Source: JAGLSB01 sp023135955
GTDB taxonomy: Bacteria; Bacteroidota; Bacteroidia; Bacteroidales; GCA-2748055
DNA length: 35,819 nt
Reading direction: 5' to 3'
NCBI GenBank assembly: GCA_030673645.1
Contig: DAOVIO010000022.1
Coordinates: 1 to 35,819 of the forward strand
Made by a program: the position numbers and the translations under genes. Numbering within the stretch: position 1 is the stretch's first letter; each line of letters begins with the position of its first letter. The notes beneath the pieces were generated by a model. The model did not search any database. It saw only the letters and a list, made by a program, of their open reading frames with translations, and was not told the origin of the DNA. Below are positions 8,126 to 18,000 of this stretch, one piece after another.

Positions 8126-8923
8126 ATGGAAGACTTTAAAGATATATGTTTTCAGGTAATTGAACTGGTCAGGGACACTTCAGAGCTTGTGTTGAAGGAA
8201 TCAGAGGAAGGTAAAAACTTAGGTTTGGAGATGAAAGGCAAGCATGATTATGTTACCAGAGTTGACAAAGCTGCAGAGGAAAAGTTGGTAGAGGGCTTAT
8301 CTGTTTTAATCCCAGACTCAGGTTTTATTGCTGAGGAAGGAACAAGCACTCGAAAAGGGGATAGATATAATTGGGTTATTGATCCAATAGATGGTACAAC
8401 TAATTTTATTCATGGATTATTCCCATTTGCCATTAGTGTTGCATTGATGGAAGGTGATGAAGTAGTAATTGGTGTGGTTTATGAATTTGGATTAAAAGAA
8501 TGTTTTTATGCATGGAAAGGTTCTGACGCATTTCTTAATGAGAAAATTATTAATGTTTCTCAAGTTAAAAAAGTGAGCGATTCGCTTATTGCGACTGGGT
8601 TTCCTTATACAAATTTTAAATACCTGGATGAGTTTTTTAATAGTATGAAATATTTTATGGAGAATTCTCACGGACTTAGAAGACTTGGATCTGCTGCCAC
8701 AGATATTGTGTATGTTGCATGCGGACGGTTCGAAGGTTTTTATGAATATGGATTGAATGCCTGGGATGTTGCTGCAGCCTGTTTTATTCTGGATAGGGCA
8801 GGAGGGAGATCTTCTGATTTTTCTGGCAGTGATAATTATCTTTTTGGTGGTGAGATAGTGTCTTCTAATTCTGAAGTATTTGAAGAATTTCAGCAATCTG
8901 TAAATAAGCTGATGACGGTATGA
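8126..8923 (+). CDS. Inositol monophosphatase family protein
   Basis: A 265-residue metal-dependent phosphatase of the inositol monophosphatase / SuhB family. The three metal-site motifs are present: FIAEEGTST (E70, E71), WVIDPIDGTTNFIHG (D86, D89) and LNAWDVAAACFIL. It acts on small sugar phosphates such as myo-inositol-1-phosphate; the true substrate is not determined (3'(2'),5'-bisphosphate nucleotidase is a less likely alternative because the DPIDGTTNF form is IMPase-like). It follows ppk1 by 29 bases, and its TGA overlaps the ATG of the next gene (ATGA), which indicates translational coupling with the acyltransferase. Confidence 0.92.
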   Translation: MEDFKDICFQVIELVRDTSELVLKESEEGKNLGLEMKGKHDYVTRVDKAAEEKLVEGLSVLIPDSGFIAEEGTSTRKGDRYNWVIDPIDGTTNFIHGLFPFAISVALMEGDEVVIGVVYEFGLKECFYAWKGSDAFLNEKIINVSQVKKVSDSLIATGFPYTNFKYLDEFFNSMKYFMENSHGLRRLGSAATDIVYVACGRFEGFYEYGLNAWDVAAACFILDRAGGRSSDFSGSDNYLFGGEIVSSNSEVFEEFQQSVNKLMTV

Positions 8924-9864
8924 TTAGAAAACTGTATAAAATTTTTGTTTTTGGTTTCATAAAACTAATTTCATTACTGCCACTGAAAGTCCTATATATC
9001 CTGGCTGCGATTATTACGCCAGTAATAAGTTCTGTCATTTCTTACAGGAAAGAAACAATAAAGGAAAACTTGAATAATGCCTTTCCTGACTGGGATGAGA
9101 AGCAGATAAAGAAAACGATGAAAGCTTTTTATTCTTATTTTGCTGTTATGATGGTAGAATCAATCAAGGTGCTAAGTATGAATCTGGCATCCATGGAAAA
9201 ACATATAAAATTTCAAAATCCGGAAATAATTAAACAATATTATAAGGAGGGGAAATCGGTAATCGCTATTTCGGCTCATTTAGGAAACTGGGAATGGACT
9301 CATGGTCTCCGTAATGAAATCCCTCATCATTGTCTAATCATATATAAGCCATTGAGTGATAAACATTTTAATAATTTAATAACCAGAGCAAGAAGTAAAT
9401 TCAATAGTTCCATGGTTAGTATGAGGGAAATACCGAGAGAACTTTTAAGATTGAAAAGAGAAGGAATTATAAGTTTATCTGGGTATATATCTGATCAGTC
9501 CCCTATTTGGGATGAGGTTCAGTATTGGACTACTTTCATGAATCAAAATACACCTGTTTATCTCGGCCCTGAAAAGCTTGCCAGAAAAATGGATACCGCA
9601 GTGGTTTATTTCAGAATGAAAATCATTTCACGTGGACAATATGAAGTTGAAATTGTACCTATAACTGATCAAGCGTCTAAAACAAAGGAGTACGAAATTA
9701 CTGAAAAGCATGTGAAATTATTGGAGGCAGATATCAGGAAGCATCCCGAGTATTGGTTATGGACTCATCGTCGTTGGAAATTAACTAAAAGGAGGGAGGA
9801 GCAAGAATCGCAAGGAATATTCCGTTTTGAAGGTCAATTTAGAAAAAAGGAAGGAAATGGTTAA
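8920..9864 (+). CDS. LpxL/HtrB-like lipid A acyltransferase
   Basis: A 314-residue lysophospholipid acyltransferase of the LpxL/HtrB family that likely adds a secondary acyl chain to lipid A at the inner membrane. A hydrophobic N-terminal segment (about residues 8-40) anchors it. The catalytic H-x4-E is in SAHLGNWEW (H120, E125). FPDWDEKQIKKTM and the C-terminal HPEYWLWTHRRWK are standard family segments. The start overlaps the IMPase stop by 4 bases, and the end overlaps the glycosyltransferase by 8 bases, so the three are translationally coupled and probably serve envelope glycolipid assembly. Confidence 0.92.
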   Translation: MIRKLYKIFVFGFIKLISLLPLKVLYILAAIITPVISSVISYRKETIKENLNNAFPDWDEKQIKKTMKAFYSYFAVMMVESIKVLSMNLASMEKHIKFQNPEIIKQYYKEGKSVIAISAHLGNWEWTHGLRNEIPHHCLIIYKPLSDKHFNNLITRARSKFNSSMVSMREIPRELLRLKREGIISLSGYISDQSPIWDEVQYWTTFMNQNTPVYLGPEKLARKMDTAVVYFRMKIISRGQYEVEIVPITDQASKTKEYEITEKHVKLLEADIRKHPEYWLWTHRRWKLTKRREEQESQGIFRFEGQFRKKEGNG

Positions 9865-10894
9865 AGTTGCTGTTGTTATATTGAATTGGAATGGCAGGAA
9901 ATATCTTGAGGAATTTCTACCCACAGTATTAAAGCATTCCAAAAGCTCCACAACTGAAATATTTGTTGCTGATAATGGCTCAACTGATGATTCTATAGCT
10001 TTTTTAACAGCGGAATATCCGGATGTAAAGCAAATCCTGTTTGAGAAAAATTATGGCTTTGCTGAAGGTTATAATCAAGCTTTAAATCAAATTGATGCAG
10101 AATATTTTCTTATTCTTAATTCAGATATTGAAGTTACAAAAAACTGGATTGATCCACTTGTTAATGTTCTTGATTCTAATCCTTTAATTGCAGGTGTTAG
10201 TCCTAAAATATTAGCCTATGATTCAAATGGATTTTTTGAGTATGCAGGAGCAGGCGGTGGCTTTATAGATAAATTTGGATATGCTTTTTGTCGGGGACGT
10301 ATTTTTGACACCATTGAAAGTGACTACGGCCAATATAATAACAAGATTGATGTGTTCTGGACAACAGGTGCCTGCATGCTTGTAAGATCCGAGCTATTCA
10401 AATTATCAGGAGGATTTGATGCAGATTTTTTTGCGCATTTTGAAGAGATAGACTATTGCTGGAGAATGAAGAACCGTGGTTACCGATTTGTTTACAATCC
10501 GGAATCCTTTGTATATCATGTTGGTGGAGGAACATTGCCAAAGACTAATCCCTTAAAAACATATCTTAATTACAGGAACAATCTCACTTGTTTATACAAA
10601 AATTTACCACCTGAAACTCTAAAGAGAACAATTTTTATTCGTTTGCTGCTTGACGGACTTTCCTCTTTTCGTTTTATAATCAAATTTAAGATCGCTGAAT
10701 TTTTTGCTATTATAAAAGCACATTTTCATTTTTACGCACAAATTCCCAAATTGAAGAAATTCAGAGATTCAGAAGAAAGATTTCTGAACCGTAAAGTTCA
10801 CAATGAAATTTATCAAGGAAATATCGTCAAGGAATATTTTGTAAAGAAAAGAATAAGTTTTGCTGCGCTTAAATGGAATCCTGAAAGAAATTAA
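9857..10894 (+). CDS. Glycosyltransferase family 2 protein
   Basis: A 345-residue GT-A fold glycosyltransferase of the rhamnosyltransferase/WcaE-like group. Visible are VVILNWNGRKYLEEFL at the N-terminus, ADNGSTD (~38-44), LILNSDIEV (the DxD-equivalent, ~86-92), the acceptor-site ED-like stretch FAHFEEIDYCWRMKNRGY and a C-terminal basic helix region. I start at 9857, where a clear AAGGAAGG Shine-Dalgarno precedes the ATG; this start overlaps the acyltransferase by 8 bases. The sugar and acceptor are unknown. Context points to cell-surface polysaccharide or lipopolysaccharide. Convergent with murF, 25 bases apart, and no terminator hairpin is evident between them. Confidence 0.9.
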   Translation: MVKVAVVILNWNGRKYLEEFLPTVLKHSKSSTTEIFVADNGSTDDSIAFLTAEYPDVKQILFEKNYGFAEGYNQALNQIDAEYFLILNSDIEVTKNWIDPLVNVLDSNPLIAGVSPKILAYDSNGFFEYAGAGGGFIDKFGYAFCRGRIFDTIESDYGQYNNKIDVFWTTGACMLVRSELFKLSGGFDADFFAHFEEIDYCWRMKNRGYRFVYNPESFVYHVGGGTLPKTNPLKTYLNYRNNLTCLYKNLPPETLKRTIFIRLLLDGLSSFRFIIKFKIAEFFAIIKAHFHFYAQIPKLKKFRDSEERFLNRKVHNEIYQGNIVKEYFVKKRISFAALKWNPERN

Positions 10895-10919
10895 ATTATT
10901 TCTGGATTGATTTAGTAGA

Positions 10920-12215
10920 TTAGAGAAGCTTTACAACTTTTTCAAGATTAATTCCACGGGAAGCTTTCAAGAGAACGTAATTGTCTTTAACCTTATTGAG
11001 CATAAAATGATTAGTTAGTTCCTCAATTTTTAAAAAGAAAGTGAAATTATATTCATTTTCCCAGTATTTGAATTCTGAACCTACAAGGAAAACATTATTA
11101 AAATTCAATTCTTTCATTAGATTTAAGATTGTCTGATGTTCATTTTTAGAATATTCACCTAGCTCTAACATATCTCCTATTATGACCATTTTGTTTTCTG
11201 CTGTGAGATCTGAAAAGTTCATTAGGGCCTCGTACATGCTTGTAGGATTGGCGTTATAAGCATCAAGAAGGAGAGTGTTGCTATTTGTTTTAAATATTTG
11301 AGACCTGTTATTGTCTGGTTGATAATCTCTTATTGACTCAATAATACTTTTTTCATCAACATTGAAGTACTTTCCAATTGAAGCAGCAGCCAGAATATTT
11401 TCTAAATTATATTTTCCTGCTAATTTAGTGCTGGTTCTCCATTTTTCTCCATTTGAAAAGCTAATGCTAATATTCATCTGATGTTCATTGTCAATTACAA
11501 AACCATCGCATTGTAGGTTTGAACCTGAAAAATAGGAAACCTTTTTCAGGTTCATTTCATCAGCAAGATTTCTTAAGATATCATTTTCACCGTTAATGAA
11601 TATTTTTCCATCTTTCCCCTCAATATAATTATACAATTCACCTTTAGCCTTGATAATAGCCTCTATGGATCCAAAACCTTCCAGATGTGCTTTCCCTATG
11701 TTTGTTATTATTCCATAGTCAGGATCCGCGATTTCACATAATGTAGCAATTTCACCTGGATGATTAGCTCCCATTTCAATTATTGCAATATTTGTATCTT
11801 TCATAGAAAGAAGGGTTAAGGGAACCCCAATATGGTTATTCAGATTACCTTGAGTAGCATGGAGCTTGAATTTTTTTTCAAGAATAGATGAAAGAAGTTC
11901 TTTTGTTGTTGTTTTACCATTTGATCCGGTAATTGCAATTATTGGAATTTCATAGGTTTGTCGGTGCATGCGAGCAAGATCCTGCAGGCATTTAAGGCAA
12001 TTATCGACAAGAATGAATTTACCACTAAGAACAACACTCTCATCATCGACGATTGCAAATGAACATCCTTTTTTAAGTGCATCTTTAGCATATAGATTTC
12101 CATTAAAACGATCACCTTTTAATGCTAGAAAAATCTGATTGGGACGAGCATTTCTGGTATCAGTATTTATCCCGGCAGATGATAAAAACAGCGAATAAAT
12201 TTGTTCAGTTGTCAT
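10920..12215 (-). CDS. murF: UDP-N-acetylmuramoyl-tripeptide-D-alanyl-D-alanine ligase
   Basis: MurF joins D-Ala-D-Ala to UDP-MurNAc-tripeptide in peptidoglycan synthesis (cytoplasm). The Mur-ligase P-loop AITGSNGKTTTKE, the central IIEMGANHPGEI and NIGKAHLEGFGS, and the C-terminal LLDAYNANPTSM are all present. I start at the ATG 12213-12215 (MTTEQIYSLF, 431 aa). The ATG six codons upstream lies inside the terminator hairpin that follows the gldJ-like gene and is very unlikely to be used. murF next to gldJ is, as I recall, a common arrangement in Bacteroidota. Only a few bases separate the terminator T-run from the start, so the transcript must come by read-through or be almost leaderless. 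Confidence 0.94.
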   Translation of the reverse strand: MTTEQIYSLFLSSAGINTDTRNARPNQIFLALKGDRFNGNLYAKDALKKGCSFAIVDDESVVLSGKFILVDNCLKCLQDLARMHRQTYEIPIIAITGSNGKTTTKELLSSILEKKFKLHATQGNLNNHIGVPLTLLSMKDTNIAIIEMGANHPGEIATLCEIADPDYGIITNIGKAHLEGFGSIEAIIKAKGELYNYIEGKDGKIFINGENDILRNLADEMNLKKVSYFSGSNLQCDGFVIDNEHQMNISISFSNGEKWRTSTKLAGKYNLENILAAASIGKYFNVDEKSIIESIRDYQPDNNRSQIFKTNSNTLLLDAYNANPTSMYEALMNFSDLTAENKMVIIGDMLELGEYSKNEHQTILNLMKELNFNNVFLVGSEFKYWENEYNFTFFLKIEELTNHFMLNKVKDNYVLLKASRGINLEKVVKLL

Positions 12216-12218
12216 AAA

Positions 12219-12254
12219 TAAAAAAAAGGCCATCCTGGTATTCAGGACAGCCTA
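12219..12254 (-). terminator. Rho-independent terminator between the gldJ-like gene and murF
   Basis: On the minus strand GGCTGTCCTG pairs with CAGGATGGCC (10 pairs, two G-U) around a short loop and is followed by eight T. It lies 20 bases after the gldJ-like stop codon and ends about 4 bases before the murF ATG. It may act as an attenuator limiting expression of murF relative to gldJ. Confidence 0.8.
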
Positions 12255-12274
12255 ATATTTTAACATTCATTTTA

Positions 12275-13792
12275 TTAGAATCCTGTAGTAGTTGGAGTTC
12301 CAACTCTGGTCATCGCACAGCGGAATCCAATATCGTCTCTGGAATCTGACTCAATTAAGTATCTGCGGGTTCCTGGACTTAACCAATAAGCTCGGTCTTT
12401 CCATGATCCACCTTTAAAAACTCTAACATTGTCATTTATAAGCGAGTATGTTTCATACTCAGTATTGACATACATATTCTTGGAGCCAGCTTTATATACC
12501 GCTGATGCAGTGTCAGTCTCAGTATAGCTCAGTGATGAATTTAGATCTCCATCATTATAATTTCTGTAGTCTGATTGTCTGTAGTTATATCTTCCTTCAG
12601 CATCAGAAGGTTGGATTTTCACTTTCATTACCCTACCAAGACTGTCAACTTTAGGAAGGTTATCGTTACTTGGGTCGAGATATAGTTTATCAAATTGGTT
12701 TCCTCTGAATGGGTTAAATCCACTAACATCTTCAAAAGATTTAGGTCTGTAAACGTCACCTACCCACTCATTCACATTACCAGCCATGCAATAAAGGCCA
12801 TAATCATTTGGCCAGAAAGACATTACCGGAACAGTTATGGAACCTGCATCATTTAACGATCCTGCAACACCCATCATATCACCTTTTCCACGCTGGTAGT
12901 TGGCTCTCATTTCTCCCATATTTCTTGGAGCATCATTTCTTATGTTATGACCATTCCATGGATAAATTCTCCTTTCCCAAATCAATTCATCAACAGTATT
13001 ACCCCTAAGTGCAAAAGCAGCGAATTCCCACTCAGCTTCAGAAGGTAGTCTGTATTTAGGAAGAAGAATACCATCCTCAAGTGTAAGATCTCTGGTATCT
13101 TTATTTGGGTCAAGACTTTCAATTGGATTCCTGTATGTAGGCTTATAAATTCCTAGTAAGAAAGCTTCAGTATTAAAGTGGTTAGCGCCTTTTTGATCCG
13201 TACTCAATTCAATAATACCTTCATTTACCAGGAGCATCTCATTTACTCTATCTGTTCTCCAGCTGCAAAAATCATTTGCCTGTAGCCAGTCAATACCAAC
13301 AACAGGATACTGATTAAAGGTTGGATGACGGAAATAATATTCTACGTAAGGCTCATTATAAGCCATAGGATCACGCCATACTAAAGTATCAGGTAAAGCG
13401 TTCTTAACAACATTTTTTTGAGGATCAATTTCTTGTGAAAAAATTCTTTGTAGCCAGTAAATATACTCTCTGTAATCAACATTTCTGACTTCAGTCTCAT
13501 CCATATAAAAAGAAGATACTGTTACTCTTCTTGGAACAGTATTCCATTCGTAAAGTACATCATCCTGTACGCGACCCATTGTGAATGTTCCACCTTCAAT
13601 GAGAATCAATCCAGGGCCAGTTTCCTGTTCAACTGCATTTTTAACTTCAAATCCACCATTAGACACATCATTATAAGTCCAACCAGTTGTAGTAGATTCA
13701 TTTCCAGTGTAAGTTACATCACCACCACCACACGATGTAAATAAAATTGCTGCAATAAAAATAATTGAAATTAGATTAAGCTTGATTTTCAT
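12275..13792 (-). CDS. gldJ: GldJ-like gliding/T9SS lipoprotein (FGE-sulfatase domain)
   Basis: A 505-residue lipoprotein: signal peptide, then lipobox LFTSC with Cys21. The rest is a formylglycine-generating-enzyme/SUMF1-like domain: GPGLILIEGGTFTMG near 59-73, DETEVRNVDYREYI, YRLPSEAEWEFAA, GLYCMAGNVNEWVGD and the C-terminal FKGGSWKDRAYWLSPGTRRY ... IGFRCAMT. GldJ and GldK share this fold; both are periplasmic-side lipoproteins of the T9SS/gliding machinery and are not thought to act as FGE enzymes. I prefer GldJ because porU and porV lie nearby and murF follows, as in Flavobacterium johnsoniae-type loci. GldK remains possible. A TAnnTTTG promoter and an 18-bp inverted repeat precede it. 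Confidence 0.87.
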   Translation of the reverse strand: MKIKLNLISIIFIAAILFTSCGGGDVTYTGNESTTTGWTYNDVSNGGFEVKNAVEQETGPGLILIEGGTFTMGRVQDDVLYEWNTVPRRVTVSSFYMDETEVRNVDYREYIYWLQRIFSQEIDPQKNVVKNALPDTLVWRDPMAYNEPYVEYYFRHPTFNQYPVVGIDWLQANDFCSWRTDRVNEMLLVNEGIIELSTDQKGANHFNTEAFLLGIYKPTYRNPIESLDPNKDTRDLTLEDGILLPKYRLPSEAEWEFAAFALRGNTVDELIWERRIYPWNGHNIRNDAPRNMGEMRANYQRGKGDMMGVAGSLNDAGSITVPVMSFWPNDYGLYCMAGNVNEWVGDVYRPKSFEDVSGFNPFRGNQFDKLYLDPSNDNLPKVDSLGRVMKVKIQPSDAEGRYNYRQSDYRNYNDGDLNSSLSYTETDTASAVYKAGSKNMYVNTEYETYSLINDNVRVFKGGSWKDRAYWLSPGTRRYLIESDSRDDIGFRCAMTRVGTPTTTGF

Positions 13793-13803
13793 AATGTTAC
13801 AAC

Positions 13804-13821
13804 TTTGATATTGATATCAAA
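13804..13821. promoter_or_regulatory. Inverted repeat TTTGATAT-TG-ATATCAAA in the gldJ leader
   Basis: Perfect 8-bp arms around a 2-bp centre, 12 bases before the gldJ start codon and downstream of its -7 element. A closely matching perfect palindrome, TTTGATATCAAA, occurs at 14998-15009 in the porP/porU intergenic region. Candidate operator or RNA hairpin; inference only. Confidence 0.45.
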
Positions 13822-13847
13822 TTTTAAACTAAAATAATATTAATTCT

Positions 13848-13855
13848 CAAAAATA
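13848..13855 (-). promoter_or_regulatory. Promoter -7 element TATTTTTG upstream of gldJ
   Basis: Minus-strand TATTTTTG fits the Bacteroidota TAnnTTTG consensus and gives a leader of about 50 bases before the gldJ ATG. It lies at the very end of the porP-like gene, so gldJ may be expressed independently of it. Confidence 0.45.
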
Positions 13856-13856
13856 A

Positions 13857-14945
13857 CTAAATTTTAGGACATTTTATTGCTTGATGCCTTATTTTCTTTA
13901 CACTTTCGAGTGTTAATATAAATGAAATCTCGTGAGCTCCCAGGTTTGGTAATTGAATTGTTGGAGATGAAAGCTTCTGGTCATAACTGTAACGCATTCT
14001 GTAAGAATTTGTTATGTATCCCAATGAGAAAATTAAAGAACTAAATCGTACACCAAAGTTCTGCCGTATCCAAATGCCTGTAATTAACTGATCTTTAATA
14101 ACTGCTTCTAAACCATAATATATTTGACTAAAGTTCATTTGCTGTTGATAAATAATATTAGGTGAAAGTTGAAGAACTTCTTTTCCTAACTTTTTTTCAT
14201 AAATAGGAATCATGGATCCTGCATATGCTATAACTTTTCGCGGTATTCTGGAATAAATATTCGAACTTGAAGTTTGTGAAGGTTTTAGAATATGAGAAAT
14301 AGAGATTCCACCATAATAATTTTCATAAAAACCTGATAGTCCTACTGCGAAATCAGGATAGGAGACTTTATCATTATGATATGCTTCGAGGCTTTGGATA
14401 TCGGGGTTTCCTGTTAGTGGGTCAATCATATCTCCTAAAATAAAACCTGAAGTTTCTAATGATTTTTGTACAAAACTTGCCTCAAAACCTGCATTTAATG
14501 AAAGTTTTCTGCTAATCTTGAGATGATATGAATAATCCATGCTTAATGAGAATTCCTGCATAGCACCATCACCTTGTTTATCGTTAAACACCCTAAATCC
14601 AACACCTCCATGTAAAGGTTCCATGTATTGATCATAGGAGGCCGAATAACTAACAAATGAATTCCCAATTCCCGGCCATTGGTTTCTATAGTTCAGAGAA
14701 ATTCTCCTTACGTCCTGTTCAACTCCGGCGAAAGCAGGATTAAGATATAAGCGATTTGAATACATTTGTGAAAAACTAACATCCTGAGCCTGTATGCTTT
14801 CTGCTAATAAAAATATATGGCTAATAATCAAAAATGTTAAACTCAGATTGATAGCCGAAAAAAACCTTATTTTTGTTGCTTTTCCGATGGCAATAAAATT
14901 TACTGTTTTTCGTTTGTCATCACATACGAAATGATATAGAATCAT
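13857..14945 (-). CDS. PorP/SprF family type IX secretion outer-membrane protein
   Basis: A 362-residue PorP/SprF-family protein, a small outer-membrane beta-barrel partner of T9SS. A positively charged start is followed by a hydrophobic segment (about 28-48) ending LLAESIQAQ, a signal peptide of unusual length because the only ATG lies ~27 residues before the hydrophobic core. A later non-ATG start cannot be excluded. The mature N-terminus DVSFSQMYSNRLYLNPAFAG ... RNQWPGIGNSFVSYSASYDQY is diagnostic of the family. The family has many paralogues, so a precise porP or sprF label is not justified. It ends 64 bases before the gldJ-like gene on the same strand and is divergent from porU. Confidence 0.9.
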   Translation of the reverse strand: MILYHFVCDDKRKTVNFIAIGKATKIRFFSAINLSLTFLIISHIFLLAESIQAQDVSFSQMYSNRLYLNPAFAGVEQDVRRISLNYRNQWPGIGNSFVSYSASYDQYMEPLHGGVGFRVFNDKQGDGAMQEFSLSMDYSYHLKISRKLSLNAGFEASFVQKSLETSGFILGDMIDPLTGNPDIQSLEAYHNDKVSYPDFAVGLSGFYENYYGGISISHILKPSQTSSSNIYSRIPRKVIAYAGSMIPIYEKKLGKEVLQLSPNIIYQQQMNFSQIYYGLEAVIKDQLITGIWIRQNFGVRFSSLIFSLGYITNSYRMRYSYDQKLSSPTIQLPNLGAHEISFILTLESVKKIRHQAIKCPKI

Positions 14946-14997
14946 TGATAATATGATTCATCTCACAAAAGGATTCCTGATATTGGAATTACTTTGC

Positions 14998-15009
14998 TTT
15001 GATATCAAA
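14998..15009. promoter_or_regulatory. Perfect palindrome TTTGATATCAAA in the porP-porU divergent region
   Basis: A 12-bp perfect palindrome, 66 bases before the porU start and 53 bases upstream of the porP-like start. Its arms match those of the inverted repeat in front of gldJ (13804-13821), which makes a shared regulator plausible but unproven. Confidence 0.4.
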
Positions 15010-15074
15010 CGATTTAATTTAAATATTGTTTTCTAATAAAGAAGCTTTGTTTTATAGACGAATTTACTAAAATA

Positions 15075-18000
15075 TTGAGATATTTTCTTTCTATATTAAT
15101 TTTTATATCTGTTCAGGTAAATGGGCAGTCCTGGTTTCATAAGGCTGAGATTCATTGGTATAACACTGAAAAATCTGAGAATTCAAGTTTGGACTTTGCA
15201 GATATTCGCTTTCGAAATGCAATTAATACGCTGAATGGTAATGCTTTACCATATTTTTACGACAAAATTAAGTGGGATAATACTAGTGATGATCTTTCAT
15301 TAGATTTTTTCAATATTCAATCTTCTCCAATTAAAATAAATGCTACCCAGGCAAATATTATGGATATTGATTTTGAAATCCATTTTGACTATTCAGTAGA
15401 AAGTGGTCAGGGATGGTTACAATTTTGGTTTATTCCTCTAAGTTATAACTCTAAAAATGAAAGTTTTGAGAGAATCAATTCATTTATTATTGAAATTGAA
15501 TCAAAATCTTCTTCACAGAGAATACCCGAAACTAAAAAATCTACTAAACTAAGCAGCTCACCTCTTTCTTCAGGTGATTGGTATAAAATAAGTGTCGATC
15601 AGTCTGGAATACATAGAATAAATTATTCTGATTTAATTGAGATTGGTATTTCTGATCCTAAAAATGTTAGAATATATGGCTATGGTGGCATTCAACTTCC
15701 GGAAGATGCTTCAAAGGGAACTCAAGATGATCTAAAGCCTGTTCCTGTTTATATGGAAAAAGGTAACGATGGAATTTTTGGAAATGACGATTATATATTA
15801 TTTTATGCTGTAGGACCTGAAACATGGACATATAATTCTACTGATAGCCTATATAATTTTAATAAAAATGTTTTCTCCGATTATGGCTATTATTTTATAA
15901 CATCCGATCATGGAAATCCGGTAATCCCTGATATTTTGCCATCTGCTGAAGGAGAAGTTGGTTATGTTACGGAGGATTATGATATTCTTCAAGCTCATGA
16001 AAAAGATGAAGTCAATCACTTGCTTTCAGGTAAAGAGTGGTTTGGAGAGAATTTTGAATTCAGTGATACCAGAATTTATGAATTTTATCTTCCAGGATTA
16101 AGAACCGGACAGGATGTTATTTTGCAGACCCGACTTTTATCCAGAGGAAATGATACAACTTATTATAATATTTTTACGAATAATATACTCATTGATAAAA
16201 CGCCGATTAGAAAAACTAATCTTAGTGATAAAACGGCTACTTTCGCTTTTACAAGTATGAATACTTATTTGTTTAAGTCCTCATCCGAGAATTTGGATAT
16301 TAAACTTCAGTATATTAAATCGGAGTCAACTGATGCAGGATGGTTGGATTATCTTGTTGTTAACGGAAGAGCCAGACTTTCACTAGTGAATGATATTTTA
16401 AAATTTAGCGATAAATTCAGTTTGGAGAATTCTGGACTAAGCGAGTATATAATTTCTAATGCAAAATTGACCACAAAAATCTGGAATATTTCAGATCCTC
16501 TTGAGGTAAAGGAGATTGATGTGCAGTCAAATGCAGGAACAATTCGTTTTAAGACAGATTCTGCGACTCTTCAATATTTTGTTGCTTTTAATACAGATGG
16601 AGAATTTTCCTCACCTCTATATTCAGGTGATAAATTAGGTAAAATTGACAATCAGAATCTTCATAATTCCGGATCTCCGGATTTTGTAATTATTAGTCAT
16701 CCAGATTTTATAGAAGCTGCTGAAGTCCTTGCTGATTTCAGAAGGGAATTTAATAATCTTGAGGTAATGGTAACTCAACCTGATATTATTTATAATGAAT
16801 TTTCATCAGGGAGACCTGATGTTACTGCATTGCGTAATTATTTGAGATATCTTTATAAATCGGCCGGTTCAGATACTGAATTAATGCCTCAATATCTTCT
16901 GCTTTTTGGTGATGGCTCTTATGCATTCAAAAATGCTGATGGAGAGGATGGGAATTTTATACCTACATATCAATCTGATAATAGCTTGTCGCCTATTTAT
17001 TCATATGTATCTGACGATTATTTCGCATTACTCGATGACGGAGAAAGTATGAATAGCGGATTGTTGGATATTGGCGTAGGAAGATTGCCTGTTACAAATA
17101 GCCATGAGGCAGATAATATTGTGCAAAAAATTATCGCTTATGAAGATCCGGATAAAATGGGGGACTGGAGGAATACGATCTGCTTTATTGGCGATGATGA
17201 AGATTTTAATATCCATTTCTCTCAAGCTAATGAACTTTCTAATTATGTTGAGGATAATTATTCTGCTTTTAATGTCAGAAAAATTTTCCTTGATGCGTAT
17301 AAGCAGGTATCGACATCTAAGGGTGAAAGATATCCCGATGTTAATTTAGCCATTAATAATCAGATAAATCAGGGTGCTTTAATTGTTAACTATACCGGAC
17401 ATGGCGGGACAAAAGGGCTTGCACATGAGCAAATACTTGGGCTTAACGACATTGATTCATGGGAAAATAAGGATAAATTACCTCTTTTTATGACTGCGAC
17501 CTGTGAATTCAGTCGATTTGATGATCCGGATATAGTTTCAGCCGGTGAGAAAGTAATTATGAGTGAAAAAGGTGGAGGTATTGCTCTTTTAACTACCACG
17601 CGCCTGGTTTATTCTGGTCCAAATCATGTGATGAATGAAAGGTTCTACGAAATTGTCTTTGAGAAAAAAGAGGATGGAAAAAACTATTGTTTAGGCGAAA
17701 TAATGAAATATAGTAAGAATAACGCTGGCTCTGGAATAAACAAAAGAAATTTCACTCTTTTGGGCGATCCTGCAATGAGGCTTACTTATCCCAGTGAAAA
17801 AGTAAAAACCGATTCGCTAAATTTTAGTTCTGTTGAAATGTTAACAGATACTTTAAGGGCACTCCAAACTGTTACAATTTCCGGACATCTGGAAAATGTG
17901 AAAAATGAAATTCTTGACGATTTTAACGGAGTAGTTTTCCCAGTTATATATGACAAAGAAACTGTACAGTCGACACTCGGAAATGATGGAGGTGCAACCA

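Noticed and set aside
8492..8896. Minus-strand 134-codon ORF within the inositol monophosphatase gene
   Set aside because: Antisense to conserved coding sequence; composition typical of a shadow frame.
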